64,000 bases of DNA from Silene conica (GCA_029255685.2 CM055318.2:18233001-18297000); one strand, 5' to 3'; shown: positions 33,411-44,480, numbered from the stretch's first letter. Notes: generated by a model from the sequence alone, not told the origin. Program-made: numbers and translations.

Positions 33411-33441
33411 ACCCGTGATTTTTCACGGGTCCAAAAACTAG
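33411..33441 (+). other. Helitron 3' terminal hairpin and CTAG end
   Basis: Stem ACCCGTG/CACGGGT with a 6-nt loop, then CCAAAAA and CTAG. It serves as the termination signal for rolling-circle transfer. The T at 33442 is target. Confidence 0.9.
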
Positions 33442-34568
33442 TTATTTCCTTATAAGCAGCCTGAAAAACAAAAAAATAAGAAAGAAATGTTAAACTTATC
33501 ATCAAAATTCAAACGAAAAAATTAACTGATTTCTAAATTAATTAGTAGATCGATCGACTTACATCAATCTTCGCAGCTCGAGGGTTGACCCACCCTGTTG
33601 AAACTTATTCTTCTTCGTATACTCAAACATCTTATATGGCGTTGCCTCGTCACCCTGAAATAAGTATGAAAACAAAAGTTGATCAAAATATAATCGGATT
33701 GGTTAACCAATTTGTGAAAAATCTATATAAATATATATATTACTTACCAATTCTTTGAAAGCATCCGAGCAACTCTTCCGACCAAGAGTATGGGTGCCCA
33801 ATGCTTTCTCATCTACGCCACCCAATCTCTTGTTTGCCTTATTAATTGCAGATTTTTTGGCATAGTCAGGATCTTCTTCTGCCCTCTTTTGAAGCTTCAC
33901 CCACCACCTTTCGGGGCACCAATTTGGCCTTTTACGGTTATAATTGGTGCCATTGATGAGACTTGTTATCCTCCTCGATACACGAGTTTTCCACTCGTTC
34001 TTGGGATCATAGCAAGCCTCCATAACTTTGACATGATTCTGTTTCAAAAAAAATAGGATATTAAAAAAATTGTGTTATGATTGAATTAAACAAACTTAGT
34101 TAAAAAATGATAACTTTGAAATTTATATACCTGGTAATAAGTATACATCTTCTTACGTTATCCATGGCTTGTTTGACTCCAGTTGGTGAAAAACTTTTTC
34201 CCCAAATTACGCGTGAATGACCAAGTGACATAGTCCTTGATTGGCTGGTCATCCCACCTGAAAAACATATACATAAGCATTGTGAATTTCTGATATATGG
34301 TGAAAGTCAAAAAAATAAAAAATAAAAATAAATGAAACACTTACCAATAACCTTGTTCAGGATCACGTGATAGGTTCACTTGTCCGTTCTCTTCATCGTA
34401 TGAAGGTTCCTCAACTGGGTCGTCGTCGTCGTCCTCATCAGCCTGTTGTTCTTCTTGTTGTTGTTGTTCTGGTTCAGGAGGAAGCTGTGCGTTCTCCTCA
34501 CGACGACGACGTCCTCCGGCATTACTATTCTCACCTAGATATCGTCTGATAAAACCACTACCTGCCAT
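33442..34568 (-). pseudogene. CACTA ORF1 (Transposase_24-type), 5' exons, right of the Helitron
   Basis: Minus-strand exons: 34568-34345 (MAGSGFIRRYLGENSNAGG, then an acidic Gln/Glu/Asp tract), 34257-34131 (WDDQPIKDYVTWSFTRNLG), 34038-33748 (NEWKTRVSRRITSLINGT, ERWWVKLQKRAEEDPDYAK), 33654-33563, and 33460-33442, after which the Helitron interrupts the exon and coding resumes at 12883. All junctions are GT-AG. Damage: a TAA in exon 2 near 34157, one frameshift in exon 4 near 33605 (the correct frame ends WVNPRAAKID), and a further shift in the 3' part. The protein normally binds the element's ends; this copy is dead. Confidence 0.82.
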
Positions 34569-34794
34569 AATAAACACTAAAACACCAGCAGCTATATATG
34601 AAAATTGCAACATAACAAATTGATTAAAAATATAAAAGTGCAATAGAACAAACTGATTAAATAAAAGCAATAGAACAAACTGCTTGAATGTTACAATTCA
34701 AACATTTTTACAGTTGAAAAATACATTGTTATAACAATTCATACATTTCTACAACTAGTCATCTTCACTATCACTATCACTACAAAAGAGGTTC

Positions 34795-35690
34795 GTCATC
34801 TGAAAATATTACTCCTACTTCTTCATCGACTTCCTCATTTTCCTCTCTTGTACTTTCTTCAAATCATTTTCATCCTCTTCAACTTCATATTCATCTCCAC
34901 CCCTTTCCACAACCACTTCATATTCATCTTCACTTTGTGCCTCTTCCACCACAATTGGCGAAACTGAGTGATTTGAGAACCGCATCTTCTTGGAAGACAG
35001 TTTCGCCAATAGGAGCATCAACATGTGATCTTGCCTTGATTTTGAAAACCGCGGTCCATTGATTACTTTTTTTAGTAGTTGGATAAGGAGCATAACAAAC
35101 TTGATCTACTTGAAAAGCCGCCACAAATGGATTATGTCCACGAAGTTGTTTCTTTATGTTCACATCGATCAACAAGTCCGTATACCTTGTGGATACTTAG
35201 CCCTTGTGGAGAATTATCAAACTAATTACATTTAAATAATATGACCTTATACACCCTTCGCTCGGTATGATAAAGAAGCTCAATTATTTCATTCAGGGTT
35301 CCATAGTAGTCCAACCCATTTGTAAAATTCACACAAACCTCGTTGCTTATAGTCGCTTTTGAAACATCAACTCCCTTCTTAAAAGCTCGAATTTGTAGCC
35401 ATTAATAGAATATCGCCTCCATGTTCTCACCGAGTTACTGGGGCCCAATGCTAAAGCTACTATTAACGGATTCTTGCATCTAAGTGCCTATTAATATAGA
35501 ATTCAATTGTGTTATTAATTAATAATTAGTAAAAAAATCAATTGTGCTATGTTCTTTCATAAAAAAATGTATCACCTACTTCATTTTCGAATTAGTGCGG
35601 AAAACTTTTGTCATGTTTGGTCCAAACATCATCAGAAGATATGACATCAGGAAATATGAGTTTGATATGTGTCTCAAATTCCCTATTTGG
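34795..35690 (-). pseudogene. CACTA TNP2-type transposase, C-terminal remnant (DUF4216)
   Basis: Three minus-strand pieces: about 35690-35580 (KHDKSFPH then a stop where the family has Trp, then FENE); 35455-35215 (LALGPSNSVRTWRRYSINGY, VCVNFTNGLDYYGTLNEIIE, VYKVILFKCN, again with a stop for Trp); and 35190-34795 (QLRGHNPFVAAFQVDQVCYA, then an acidic tail). The middle and last pieces are the DUF4216 domain at the end of En/Spm TNP2 transposases. The catalytic N-terminal two thirds are missing beyond 35.7 kb. It lies just upstream of ORF1 on the same strand, the usual CACTA order. Confidence 0.75.
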
Positions 35691-35744
35691 ATTTAAAAAA
35701 CATGTTTTAATTATACATTATATATATGATATAATTTGAGTCAT

Positions 35745-36480
35745 CAAAATCCATCCATACATACAACCATTCATACATCCGTCCCTGATATCAGCCATCC
35801 AAATCCATCCATACATACATACATACACGTCTATACTTACAGCCAAATACCATACAAACAGCCTTACAGAGTCATCCAAATCGTTCAATCACATTCTAAC
35901 ATTCAAACCTTTGTTTTACTCAATCTACAACATAGTAGATCCGCATCAAATTGGTATCAGAGCTTCGGCTCTTGATTTATTTCTTAATAAATCAGTCTTG
36001 GAAAATCTTAATCATGGTTTTGAAAAAACTCAAACGTTCATCAGAAAAGTGTGAACAAGAACTTTAATAGGATGATATAAAGCGAATGGCATGGCTGATG
36101 AACTTGCGGCCCTGTGAGAAGTGGGAGCGAGAGCGTGGACTTAAGCAATCTCGCATAGCAAAAAAACAAAAGGAAAATAAGGCTGGTTGGAGTATAGAAA
36201 AGATAACAATTGACTCTTCTAAAGATGTTCACGGAGAAGAAACAGTAAAGCAACGTTGAGATAAGCCACCAAACAAACTGAACGAGTTTCAGATTGTAGA
36301 GATACCTGATATTGAAACGAACAGTCCAAAAGATTGTCAGAAGGAAACTCTCATATTCAGGATGTTAAATCAAAAGAAGAAGACGAGATCATCACAGTTG
36401 AGCCATTAAGTGATGATGAATCTCATATAGAAGGTCTGTTCATGAAGATTCTGCCAATATTTTCTTTCCACCAAATTAAT
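35745..36480 (+). mobile_element. LTR-retrotransposon fragment (LTR end and primer site)
   Basis: 'TGGTATCAGAGC' at 35952-35963 is a full initiator-Met tRNA primer site, placed 2-3 bp after a sequence ending GCATCA, as at an LTR border. Upstream are 'CATCCATACATAC' repeats. Downstream, 36067-36256 reads as a charged open segment (KRMAWLMNLRPCEKWERERG), perhaps Gag, family not recognised. No second LTR seen. Confidence 0.55.
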
Positions 36481-37080
36481 TGGTGAAATTTTAAAAAAAA
36501 TCATTTTTGCCACCAAAAGTCTATTGTTTTACCTATTTTGACAGCTATTTGGCATTGCTATTGGGAAATATTAATTACAAACATTGTTTTGGTACAAAAA
36601 TTATATAAGTTGAGTTTTTACAGCAATAACAAAAGTAAAAAAACATAATCTCTCTCCTTTTTCCAGTGTCTTCTTCTTCTTCTTCGTTTTCATCCTTTCC
36701 TCTGTTCTTCAAAATAAAACTCAGCAATTTGTCCTGCAAAAAAGTCCAGTCAAAGTAGAAATAACAACAAACAAAATACAAACTTATTTATATACTCGAA
36801 AATGGTGAAACATAATCTCACAAATGATAAGCGTAACAAAATTGGTTGCATTATACTCCAAATTTCGAATAAACTGAAACCAATGAGAGGGCAAATGAAT
36901 TTATTTGCATAAAACTTAAATGTCGACGGAAAAACCATATACAAAATATGGAAGATAGCTAAACAACAAAGATTAAATGGTGAAGCATTGAACCTAAACT
37001 CAAAGTTGCCTGGAAAAAAAAACAGGAATTCATTGGAATTTCCAGCTGAAAGAATAAAGGCAATAAAAAAGACGGAGAAG
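36481..37080. other. Spacer, no gene seen
   Basis: AT-rich, with a TCTTCTTCTTCTTCG microsatellite near 36670. It may contain 5' parts of the mariner-like element below. Confidence 0.4.
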
Positions 37081-37083
37081 GAT

Positions 37084-38215
37084 CAATGTCCTCTCTAAGT
37101 ATAACATTAGGTCTATCAATAGCAGGCATAATCTACACATGGGTTGAATTGGGCAAACTGAGAAGTCATAGCAATGTCATTAAACCGATTTTAACAGAGG
37201 ATAACAAGAACCATAGGCTCAACTTTGTTCTTAAAAAGTTATGGTGGAATATTATAACATGAATTTTGCAGTTTATAGATATGTGCAACATTATTCACAT
37301 TGATGAAAAATGGTTCTATATTACCCAAGATTAAGGATGGCAACGGGTCGGAACTGGATCGGGTCCAGTAGGATCCAGATCCATATCCGCATTGTATACC
37401 CTGTATCTAGATCTGATCCAGATCCAAGGGATCCAAATATGTGAGACCCAAATCTGGATCTGGGTCCGTAGCGGGTCCAAGTTTTTAGCCTCACATTATT
37501 TTTAAAAAAGCTCATGAGTCATAACACTATTGATATCCATTTTCCGAAATACAATAAAATAGAAAAGTAGCTTGTAGCGTGGCAATTATGTACAATCAAA
37601 TATTACAAGTAATAATTATTATGACCAAGTAATCGAAACACAAATCAAGAAACAAGATAACTAAGGCGTAAAACTTCATGTTTTTACTATGAAAACGGGT
37701 TCAGGGTCGGATATGGATCCTTCAGTGTCTGCGTAGGGGGATCTAGATCCAGATCCGTTTTAAAAGTAGTGGATCTAGTTCCGACCCGGATCCAACGGGT
37801 CTGGAAAAATAGGATCCAGATCCGGTCCATCAGGGTCGAGTCTTACGGATCTGGACCGAATCCAGGATCCATTGTCATCCCTACCCAAGATAGTGACAAA
37901 TATTACTTACTTAGTGATGAGGTTGACCCTTATAGGTCTTTCAAACGCAAAAGTTTCATCACAAATTAAAGGTGATGTTCAATGCAATAGTTTATCGACC
38001 AATTTACGATGAATACAACAACCTTATTTTTTATGGAAAAATTGGCATTTTTCCATTTACTTTTGAAGAACCAGCAAAGAGAAAATCAAAGAATATAGAG
38101 GCGAGGACAGTGGAAACCAACAAGACCATAGCATTAGTCAACAAAGAGGTCATTAAATAAATGCTTATTCAGAAGATATTACCAGCTATAACATCAAAGT
38201 GGTCAACTTTACTGT
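37084..38215 (+). pseudogene. Mariner-like (plant MLE) transposase remnant, split by a MITE
   Basis: From 37084 the translation reads LGKLRSHSNVIKPILTEDN and, after a break, NIIHIDEKWFYITQ, which holds the first catalytic Asp of plant MLE transposases. At 37331 a MITE interrupts; on its far side (37892) the frame continues SDKYYLLSDEVDPYRSFKR, then, shifted, VMFNAIVYRPIYDEY, GKIGIFPFTFEEPAKRKSKN and finally QKILPAITSKW. The order matches the plant family (HIDEKWF ... YYLLPDE ... VMFLxAVARP ... KIGIWPF ... PAIKxKWP). The second half of the catalytic domain (DN...D) is absent, and stops are present. Confidence 0.78.
37332..37881. mobile_element. hAT/MULE-like MITE with GGATC/GGGTC-rich ends, 550 bp
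   Basis: The ends are imperfect inverted repeats ('AGGATGGCAACGGGTCGG' versus 'GGGATGACAATGGATCC'), flanked by the exact 10-bp repeat 'TACCCAAGAT' (37322-37331 and 37882-37891), of which 8-9 bp may be the true duplication. The ends are packed with GGATC/GATCC and GGGTC words. Removing it restores the mariner-like reading frame. Confidence 0.75.
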
Positions 38216-38414
38216 AAAAAATTATAATAATCCAACTCTTATATCATTAAGCATTATCATCATTGAGTATACTGTAGGCAACAATTAAAAATGACTAAAC
38301 AATGCAGACATTTCAAATAAACAAATCAATGACATCAAATTACTGCAAATATACAAGGCCTCAAATAATAACATAGCTCTCATGGTTTTACTTAATTGAT
38401 CATTGAGCAGTTAA

Positions 38415-41412
38415 CTAGTTTTGGAACCCGTGAAAATTACGGGATCATTAATAATTTACTGTGTTTAAGTGTTAATTTGTGAATAACTTATACGGAGTAG
38501 TCTCTATCTCAATCATTTGTTTAAAACGAACATGACTGGGGAGCGGTATTTTAAAACAAATGTTTAATACAATCATATTTTTGATTCATGAGTATAGGCA
38601 AACCAAAATGTTAATAATTTGGTTGTTTTGAAGCGACCATTTAAAAATTACATTGAAATTTATTTTCTATTCCATTAAGGAAGTCACCCTTCCTTGCTTT
38701 CATATATGAATAAATTGCATTGAAATTTATTTTCTACTCCATATGAAGTTAAACCCTCCTAACCTCGAAATATATATGAAAAATTATATTATTAATTCTC
38801 TCAAAATTTTATGAATGAAGGAAAATAAAAAATATGGTACATAAATAAAGAGTATATATAATAATGATGAAAGGAATGTTAAAAAATCATTTTATTAATA
38901 AAGTAAATAGTGGTTAAATAAATAAGGTAAATTATGAGAGGAGATCAATTACAATTTTTTTTGTTATACCTTCTATTTTTCAAAAAAATTTAACTTATAT
39001 TTTTTAATTTTCTTAAATTGATAATCCATCTCATTTTTTTTGCCATATCACATAAAAGTTGCCCCATCACAATTAAACTTGTCATGTCACATTTTTTTAG
39101 CTTAGCTTTTTAATACGATTTTATAGATTTTGGACAGAGTAAGAGAGTAAATTAAATATCAAAACTTTGTAGGTGAACTCTAATAATAATTATTAGTAGT
39201 AAAAGATGGGCAAAAGTAATTAAGCAATCCAAACATAGATTATTCAAATTCGACCATTCATCCAAAAGTGTAATCAAAACAATATTATTATACTTCACGT
39301 GAAATATTAACATTTCCTAAGTCATGAGAAATAAAATATAAACAAATCATTTTAAAAAGAACACTTATCCAAAAAACATTGTGAGTTATAGAATAATTTA
39401 TTTGATGGAAAGCAAAAAAAATGATTTAAAGGTTTGAAAGCATTGGAATTGGAACAATAAATTGAAGAATATAAATCGGTTTCTAACTAATTACTAATCG
39501 TGCATATTTTTATTATGAATATATTTATAACACTATGATATGAAAAAATTGACATATGTGCATCGTACTTTAACACTTTGACTAAGCAATTTGATTTCTA
39601 ACCTATTTGACAAAATAAAAATAGAACATAAGTGCTACAAAGGAGACCAACGTGTAGGAAAGAGTGAAAGAAAATAATATTACATGTTAATAACTTATTA
39701 AGATTTTTGTTAGCCTTTCGATGTTTCAAATAGACCATTACAGAAAAAAAAAAATCGGCAAAAATAAGAGAGTCATTCAAATCAAGAAAAAATCTGTAAA
39801 GAAGATCCATTGTTGTTATTTTCAATCTCGTGCGTTGTTATTTAAATGTGAGTATGTCATCCCCCTGTAATATTAATGTAAACAAAAAAATAATAACTGA
39901 TAAGATTCTAATTGATTCAAAACATAATAAAAATAAGAAACGAATAATTAATTTAGTTCTCTAGGTATACCTCACCTGCTAAATTTTTGACTAAAGATGA
40001 AAATTCATTCTACTGCAATATTAAAACAAACACAAAAAATAATAAATAATAAGATTCTAGTTAATTCAAAATATAATAAAAATAAAAAACGAAATAACTA
40101 ATTTATTTTTCTATGTATATTTTAGTACTTATTTTTTTGAATAAAGTTGAAATTAGGGTTGTTATAATAGTTACATATGAAATTTTATGCAACTAATTCT
40201 CTCAAAATTTTATAAATAGAACGAAAAAAAAAAATATGGAATATACAAACTGGGTATATAAAGCAAATGAAAAGAAACTTAAAAGGTCATTTCATTAAAA
40301 AAAGGAAATAATGGTTAATTAATAAAAGTAAATAAATAACAAAAATTATGAGAGGAGATCAATGGTTATCTTTTTTTTTTTTTCTGTTTAAAGCTTATAT
40401 TTTTCATTTCTTAACTTTTTTTTTTCTTAAATTGATAATCTATGTCACTTTTTTCGTCATGTCACATTTAAAATTGTCATGTCACATTTAATTTTGTCAT
40501 GCTATACTTCTTAGGTTACCCTTTTAATTAGATTTTATAGATAACTTTTTTTAGATAAATACTTTATAAATAGTTTATCTTGGTACATGATGATAAAAAA
40601 ACTATTTAATTTAACGTTGTAATAATATTGTATAAGTATGCTATTTATACAATATATTTTTCACTTATGATTACGGAGTGAATTTGTTACTTTTTATATT
40701 CAAAAGGAACTTTAATATTTTAGATAACTCGTTGAATAAATTCTAAATATTATTATAGACAAAAGGAAGGTCAAAAGCGTATTAAAAGCTATTAACTTCA
40801 CCTAATAATTTTACCTTTTAATATTTTTTTAGAGTGTGAAATATAATAATAATTAAAATGTTTTAGTTTTTAGATAAATATTTTGTAAATAGCTTATCTT
40901 TACACGCAAGTACGTAACACTAAAAAAGTTACTGTAGTAATTAGCCTTTAAATTATATTGTATAGATATATGTATATAATTTAATCTTTATTGCAAAACA
41001 AAGTAGTTACATGATGTAAATTTACAGTGATGTGTTTTTTTTATTTGGGGATTAACTTATTCTAACAATGTACACGTAAATTTTAAATTTAGTATGCATT
41101 TTGATTGATTAATTGTTGTTAAATTTATTAAAAATTAAGAGTTTAAACTTTATTCGTTATTATGCTATTTAAAAACTTGATATGCATTTAATGCTTGTAA
41201 ATTCATTAGTTTTTTATTTTATATTTTTTTTAAATAATGATATTATGCTATTTAAAAAACTTGGTAGACATTTAATGCTTGTAAATTCATTAGTTTTTAT
41301 TTTTTCTTTTTTTTTTTTAATAATGATGACGTGGCTTACTAGAATTTCTCAAAAGTGAAATGGTGAAGTATGGTGCTTTGTCTTGCCTTTTTATATTATA
41401 TATAGATATAGA
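38415..41412 (-). mobile_element. Non-autonomous Helitron, about 3.0 kb, minus strand
   Basis: On the minus strand the 3' end is a hairpin (CCCGTAATTTTCACGGG, 38443-38427), then TTCCAAAA and CTAG (38418-38415) before a T. The 5' end is TCTATATCTATATATAATAT followed by AAAAAGGC, at 41412. The interior is AT-rich with no gene. It holds repeats: a diverged 370-bp direct repeat (38770-39130 and 40170-40555), a 70-bp one (39904-39970 and 40053-40120) and an 85-bp tandem pair (41157-41330). The 5' flanking base is not the expected A, so the 5' end may be off by a few bases. Confidence 0.75.
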
Positions 41413-41565
41413 AATGATGGCTACTTGTACATGCATACATTAGGTGAACATCAACAAGTTTCGAAACTGAATGTAGTTGTTATTGTCAAATTTAAACACT
41501 CAGAGCATTAAGCATCATAATCATTGAGTATCAGATTAAATGCATAGTCTAATATAAGACACAAA

Positions 41566-41880
41566 TAACCAGCAGAATAACCAGCAGATTCAACCAGCAT
41601 TATAAATAAGTAAGAGTATCATATCAGACATTATCAAACACAAATAATAACAAGCAGAGTATCTAGCAGAAGCACCCAACAAATTCAACCAGTATAGTAT
41701 TTAAATGAGTAAGAGTACCATATCAAACATTATCAAACATCAAATATATAACCAGCAGATTCAACCAGCAGTGTAAATGAGTTAGAGCATAATACAGTAT
41801 CATAAAATATAACATCAAATAACCACCAGATTCAACCAACCAGAAGATTCAACCACCAGATTCAACCAATAGATGCAAAC
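41566..41880. repeat. Short tandem repeat around 'AACCAGCAGATTCAACCAGCA'-type unit
   Basis: The words AACCAGCAGATTCAACCAGC, 'ATGAGTAAGAGTA.CATATCA' and 'ACATTATCAAACA' recur three to four times with variation. No coding potential seen. Confidence 0.6.
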
Positions 41881-42194
41881 AAAATCAGACAATAAAGTAA
41901 GATTAATGTTACGACATGTTATAGCTTTTCCTCTTCTCCTTTATTTCCCTCCTTCTCCACTACCTACTCCTTTCCCTTGTTCTCTTACATATTATACATG
42001 CAAAAAAAATAAAAATCGTCAAAAATATGTACGAGTAAAAAAATAGACATGCAAACACTTTAAAATTGAGAAAAATAGACATAAACATATACCTTAACCT
42101 TTGTTTTGCAAGAATTCGCTCTACATATGCCTTAAATCTCTTAGTACATAGAGAATCATCGACAATAGGTTCAATCATTCGACGTTTAGGAGTA

Positions 42195-42641
42195 TACCTG
42201 ACAAGCAGATCGGGTTGTGTTGGGTTCGTGTTCGTGTCACATGTAAACGGGTCACAAAACCTCCAACCCAAACCCGACCCAATTAAATTTCGTGTCGTGT
42301 TCGTGTCGACCCACTTAGATAAATGGGTCATCAAACCTCAACCCTAAACCGTTAATTTCGTGTCGGGTTCGTATCGTGTTTTCGTGTCATGTCCATATTT
42401 GGAAAGTTTAAGTATATTTATGTGATGAAGGATTAAAAAAATTACGATTAATTTAGTAAACATGTCATTCGTGTCGGGTTCGTGTTTAAAGAGCTCAACC
42501 CAAACTCGACCCAATTAAATATCGTGTCGTGTTCGTGTCGAGCCACTTAGATAAATGGGTCATTAAGCTCAACCCAAACCCGCTAATTTCGTGTCGGGTT
42601 CGTATCGTGTTTTCGTGTCGTGTCATTATTTGTCAGCTCTA
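42195..42641. mobile_element. hAT-like MITE with CGTGTCGGGTT arrays, 447 bp
   Basis: It starts TACCTGACAAGCAGATCGGG and ends TTGTCAGCTCTA, whose complement is TAGAGCTGACAA. The flanks carry 'TTTAGGAGTA' (42185-42194) and 'TTTAAGAGTA' (42642-42651), a duplication with one mismatch. The interior has two similar halves built of 'CGTGTCGGGTTCGTGT'-like words. Same design as the elements at 191 and 37332. Confidence 0.7.
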
Positions 42642-42908
42642 TTTAAGAGTACTTTCACAAGATCTTACAGTTTTATCATCATCAGATCTCACATTTTCAT
42701 CACAAGATCTTGCAATAACTTTATCGTTTCCCCCCAAATAAAGTCCACAAACCTCATCTAGAGATGATTTTACAGATGAAGTCACATCCATATCAACAAA
42801 CCCAGGTGTATTTGGAATTTCACTAAACTCCATAAGATCTCGTGATGAAGCAAATGCAGAAGATGATTTTCGACATAAAATTTCTTTTGAATCGTAGGAT
42901 CCATGCAT
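42639..42908 (-). CDS. Hypothetical protein fragment, 90 aa, unrecognised
   Basis: From the ATG at 42908 the frame reads MHGSYDSKEILCRKSSSAFA and goes on rich in Ser, Asp and Val, with FSEIPNTPGFVDMD. It ends at the border of the MITE at 42195-42641. The open frame continues upstream but is hydrophobic and low complexity there. I do not recognise it. It could be the first exon of a gene cut by the MITE, or chance. Confidence 0.3.
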   Translation of the reverse strand: MHGSYDSKEILCRKSSSAFASSRDLMEFSEIPNTPGFVDMDVTSSVKSSLDEVCGLYLGGNDKVIARSCDENVRSDDDKTVRSCESTLK

Positions 42909-43496
42909 CACAAAAAACACTAAGACATTGAGAATCACATGAATCAGACAACAAAAAATGAAAAAGGGACTTAAGGTTTTTGTGAAATAAATGAATAAAA
43001 CGACTGAGAAAGGGAGAAGGAGATTAGGGTTTTCAGATGAGAGAAGGAGAGAGAAAGAGAGAAGGAGGCGTAAATGAGAAATGAAGATTAGGGTTTTGGG
43101 AAATAGAAGAATCAAAGACCGAGTAGATGTGGAAAGTTGGGGGAAGTGGAAGAGTAAATGAAGATGATGATCAATGTTCTGGATCTTTCTACAGAGTATT
43201 TGATGGGTTGAGTTTTTGGGTGGGAAACTTGTAATTATGTTGAGAAATATGGAGGGAATGGTTAGTAGGTAATTGTGGGTTAGTGATATGGAGGGAGTGA
43301 TTAGTGGAAAAAATTAGGCCCAATAAACAAAGACACAAATTGTAAATATAGAATGTCACTAAGAATAAAGTTGTCAATATACATAACTAAAAAAGAAATG
43401 TTAGAAATGAGGTGATATAAAATGAATGGATAAAAATGGAAATTAAGGTGATATAAAATGAATGGGGTGGGTAATACATTAATATAATAAAATACA

Positions 43497-44091
43497 TTTT
43501 TTTTTTTTGAAACAAAGAACAATTCATTAATAGAACGCTATACGACACTTACAGAGAATAAGTATAATTGAAAACAAATCTAATGAAAACCAAAGAAAAA
43601 CAATTTTCTTATAAACTAGGGATCTCAAAACAACATCTGACAATTCGGCTCGTCCTATTATCGCTATCTTCATTTAGCTTTTGAGGGGATCCTTCGTTTG
43701 ATTTATGAGATAAAACATAAATCTGACTGGTTCCAAAGATCGTCGACCAATTACTTGTACCCTTTGAAAGAACACGCTACGAACCATCAACGAACTACTC
43801 TTGACAATATTATAGATGAAACTAAACCACGAATAAAATGACAAAACCCCGAAATAAGGGACGAAAACCCTGAAATAAGGGACGGAAAAACGATTGTCAC
43901 CAAAAGGGAGACTTTTATTGAATAGATTAAAGATAGACATACTATTAATTGCAACTCAATATAAATTTGGGGCTTACCATCGATCAATTGATAATCGATG
44001 GAAGCCCCCGAATTGGTAGAGGTTAGGGTTTTTAGAGAGTTTTTGGGGGAGGTTTTTTAGGGAGAGGTTTTTTTAGAGAGAGGTTATTGGT
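43497..44091 (-). mobile_element. Short retroposon (internally deleted LINE or SINE)
   Basis: A poly-T tract at 43497-43508 is the complement of a poly-A tail. 'ATAAAATACATTTTT' at 44092-44106 repeats the sequence at 43487-43501, a 15-bp target duplication. The opposite end (minus-strand 5') has 'AACCTCTCTCT' and 'AACCCTAACCTCTACC', as in plant LINE leaders. There is no intact ORF in about 580 bp. Confidence 0.55.
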
Positions 44092-44480
44092 ATAAAATAC
44101 ATTTTTAATAGTAACGTATCTCTCGTATTCCCGTGTTCTACAATCTATTAAGATACCGATATACCGTTTCGCGTCTATGTGTTCCGTCTGAGTGCGACCC
44201 TGACTTGTTATATTTTGTTGGCTGCCAAAAGAACGCAAAATGTTTGGAAAATTGAGTTTAGCGCCATTATACAGCTCCCAAAAAAGTTGAAACCTCTAAA
44301 AAAAGTTGAAACGTTGGAAAATCTCCCGCCATTAGTAATAACACATCCCTCCATCAATTCAATTAAATCTTCATATTCATACTCCATAGCCCCATAAATC
44401 TCCTCTTTTCACAAAACCCCATTTTCACATTTCTACACTCCATTTCATCTTTCAGTTATTTTACCATTGAAATTGTTTTA

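Larger units (their letters stand above)
12884..33441 (+). mobile_element. Large Helitron, 20,558 bp, both ends exact
   Basis: The 5' end is 'TCTAAAAATTCTTATTAAAA' (12884) after an A. The 3' end is hairpin 'ACCCGTG...CACGGGT' (33411-33430), a 7-nt spacer and CTAG (33438-33441), before a T. Helitrons insert between A and T without duplicating the target, and deleting exactly 12884-33441 restores an open CACTA ORF1 frame (...AAYKEI followed by ISQPTLNGE...). It carries, all on the plus strand, AT-hook repeats, a decayed Rep-helicase gene and an RPA-like gene; plus a Copia retrotransposon (13230-17740) and a CACTA-type Pack element (29678-33171) inserted later or carried along. Without those two it would be about 12.6 kb. 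Confidence 0.92.
11684..35690 (-). mobile_element. Decayed CACTA (En/Spm) transposon, split by a 20.6-kb Helitron
   Basis: The left terminus is 'CACTACAAAATTCACGTCG' at 11684, followed by at least eight subterminal TGACGG/CCGTCA palindromes. Two remnants of its genes, both on the minus strand, are the TNP2-type transposase C-terminus (34800-35690) and ORF1 (34568 to 33442, then 12883 to 12457). Without the Helitron the element segment is only about 3.4 kb. The right terminus (TAGTG) was not found; the element seems cut by an LTR-element fragment near 35.7 kb. Assigning the terminus at 11684 to these genes is inference from their position. Confidence 0.7.

Noticed and set aside
34341..34568. 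A separate acidic protein gene
   Set aside because: It has a proper donor and joins in phase to the next CACTA ORF1 exons, so it is their first exon.
36014..36440. A Gag gene after the primer site at 35952
   Set aside because: Only a short charged segment is open and stops break it; not enough to name a family.
38770..40555. A possible LTR pair (370-bp diverged direct repeat)
   Set aside because: No TG...CA ends, primer site or polypurine tract; it lies inside the Helitron and looks like an internal duplication.
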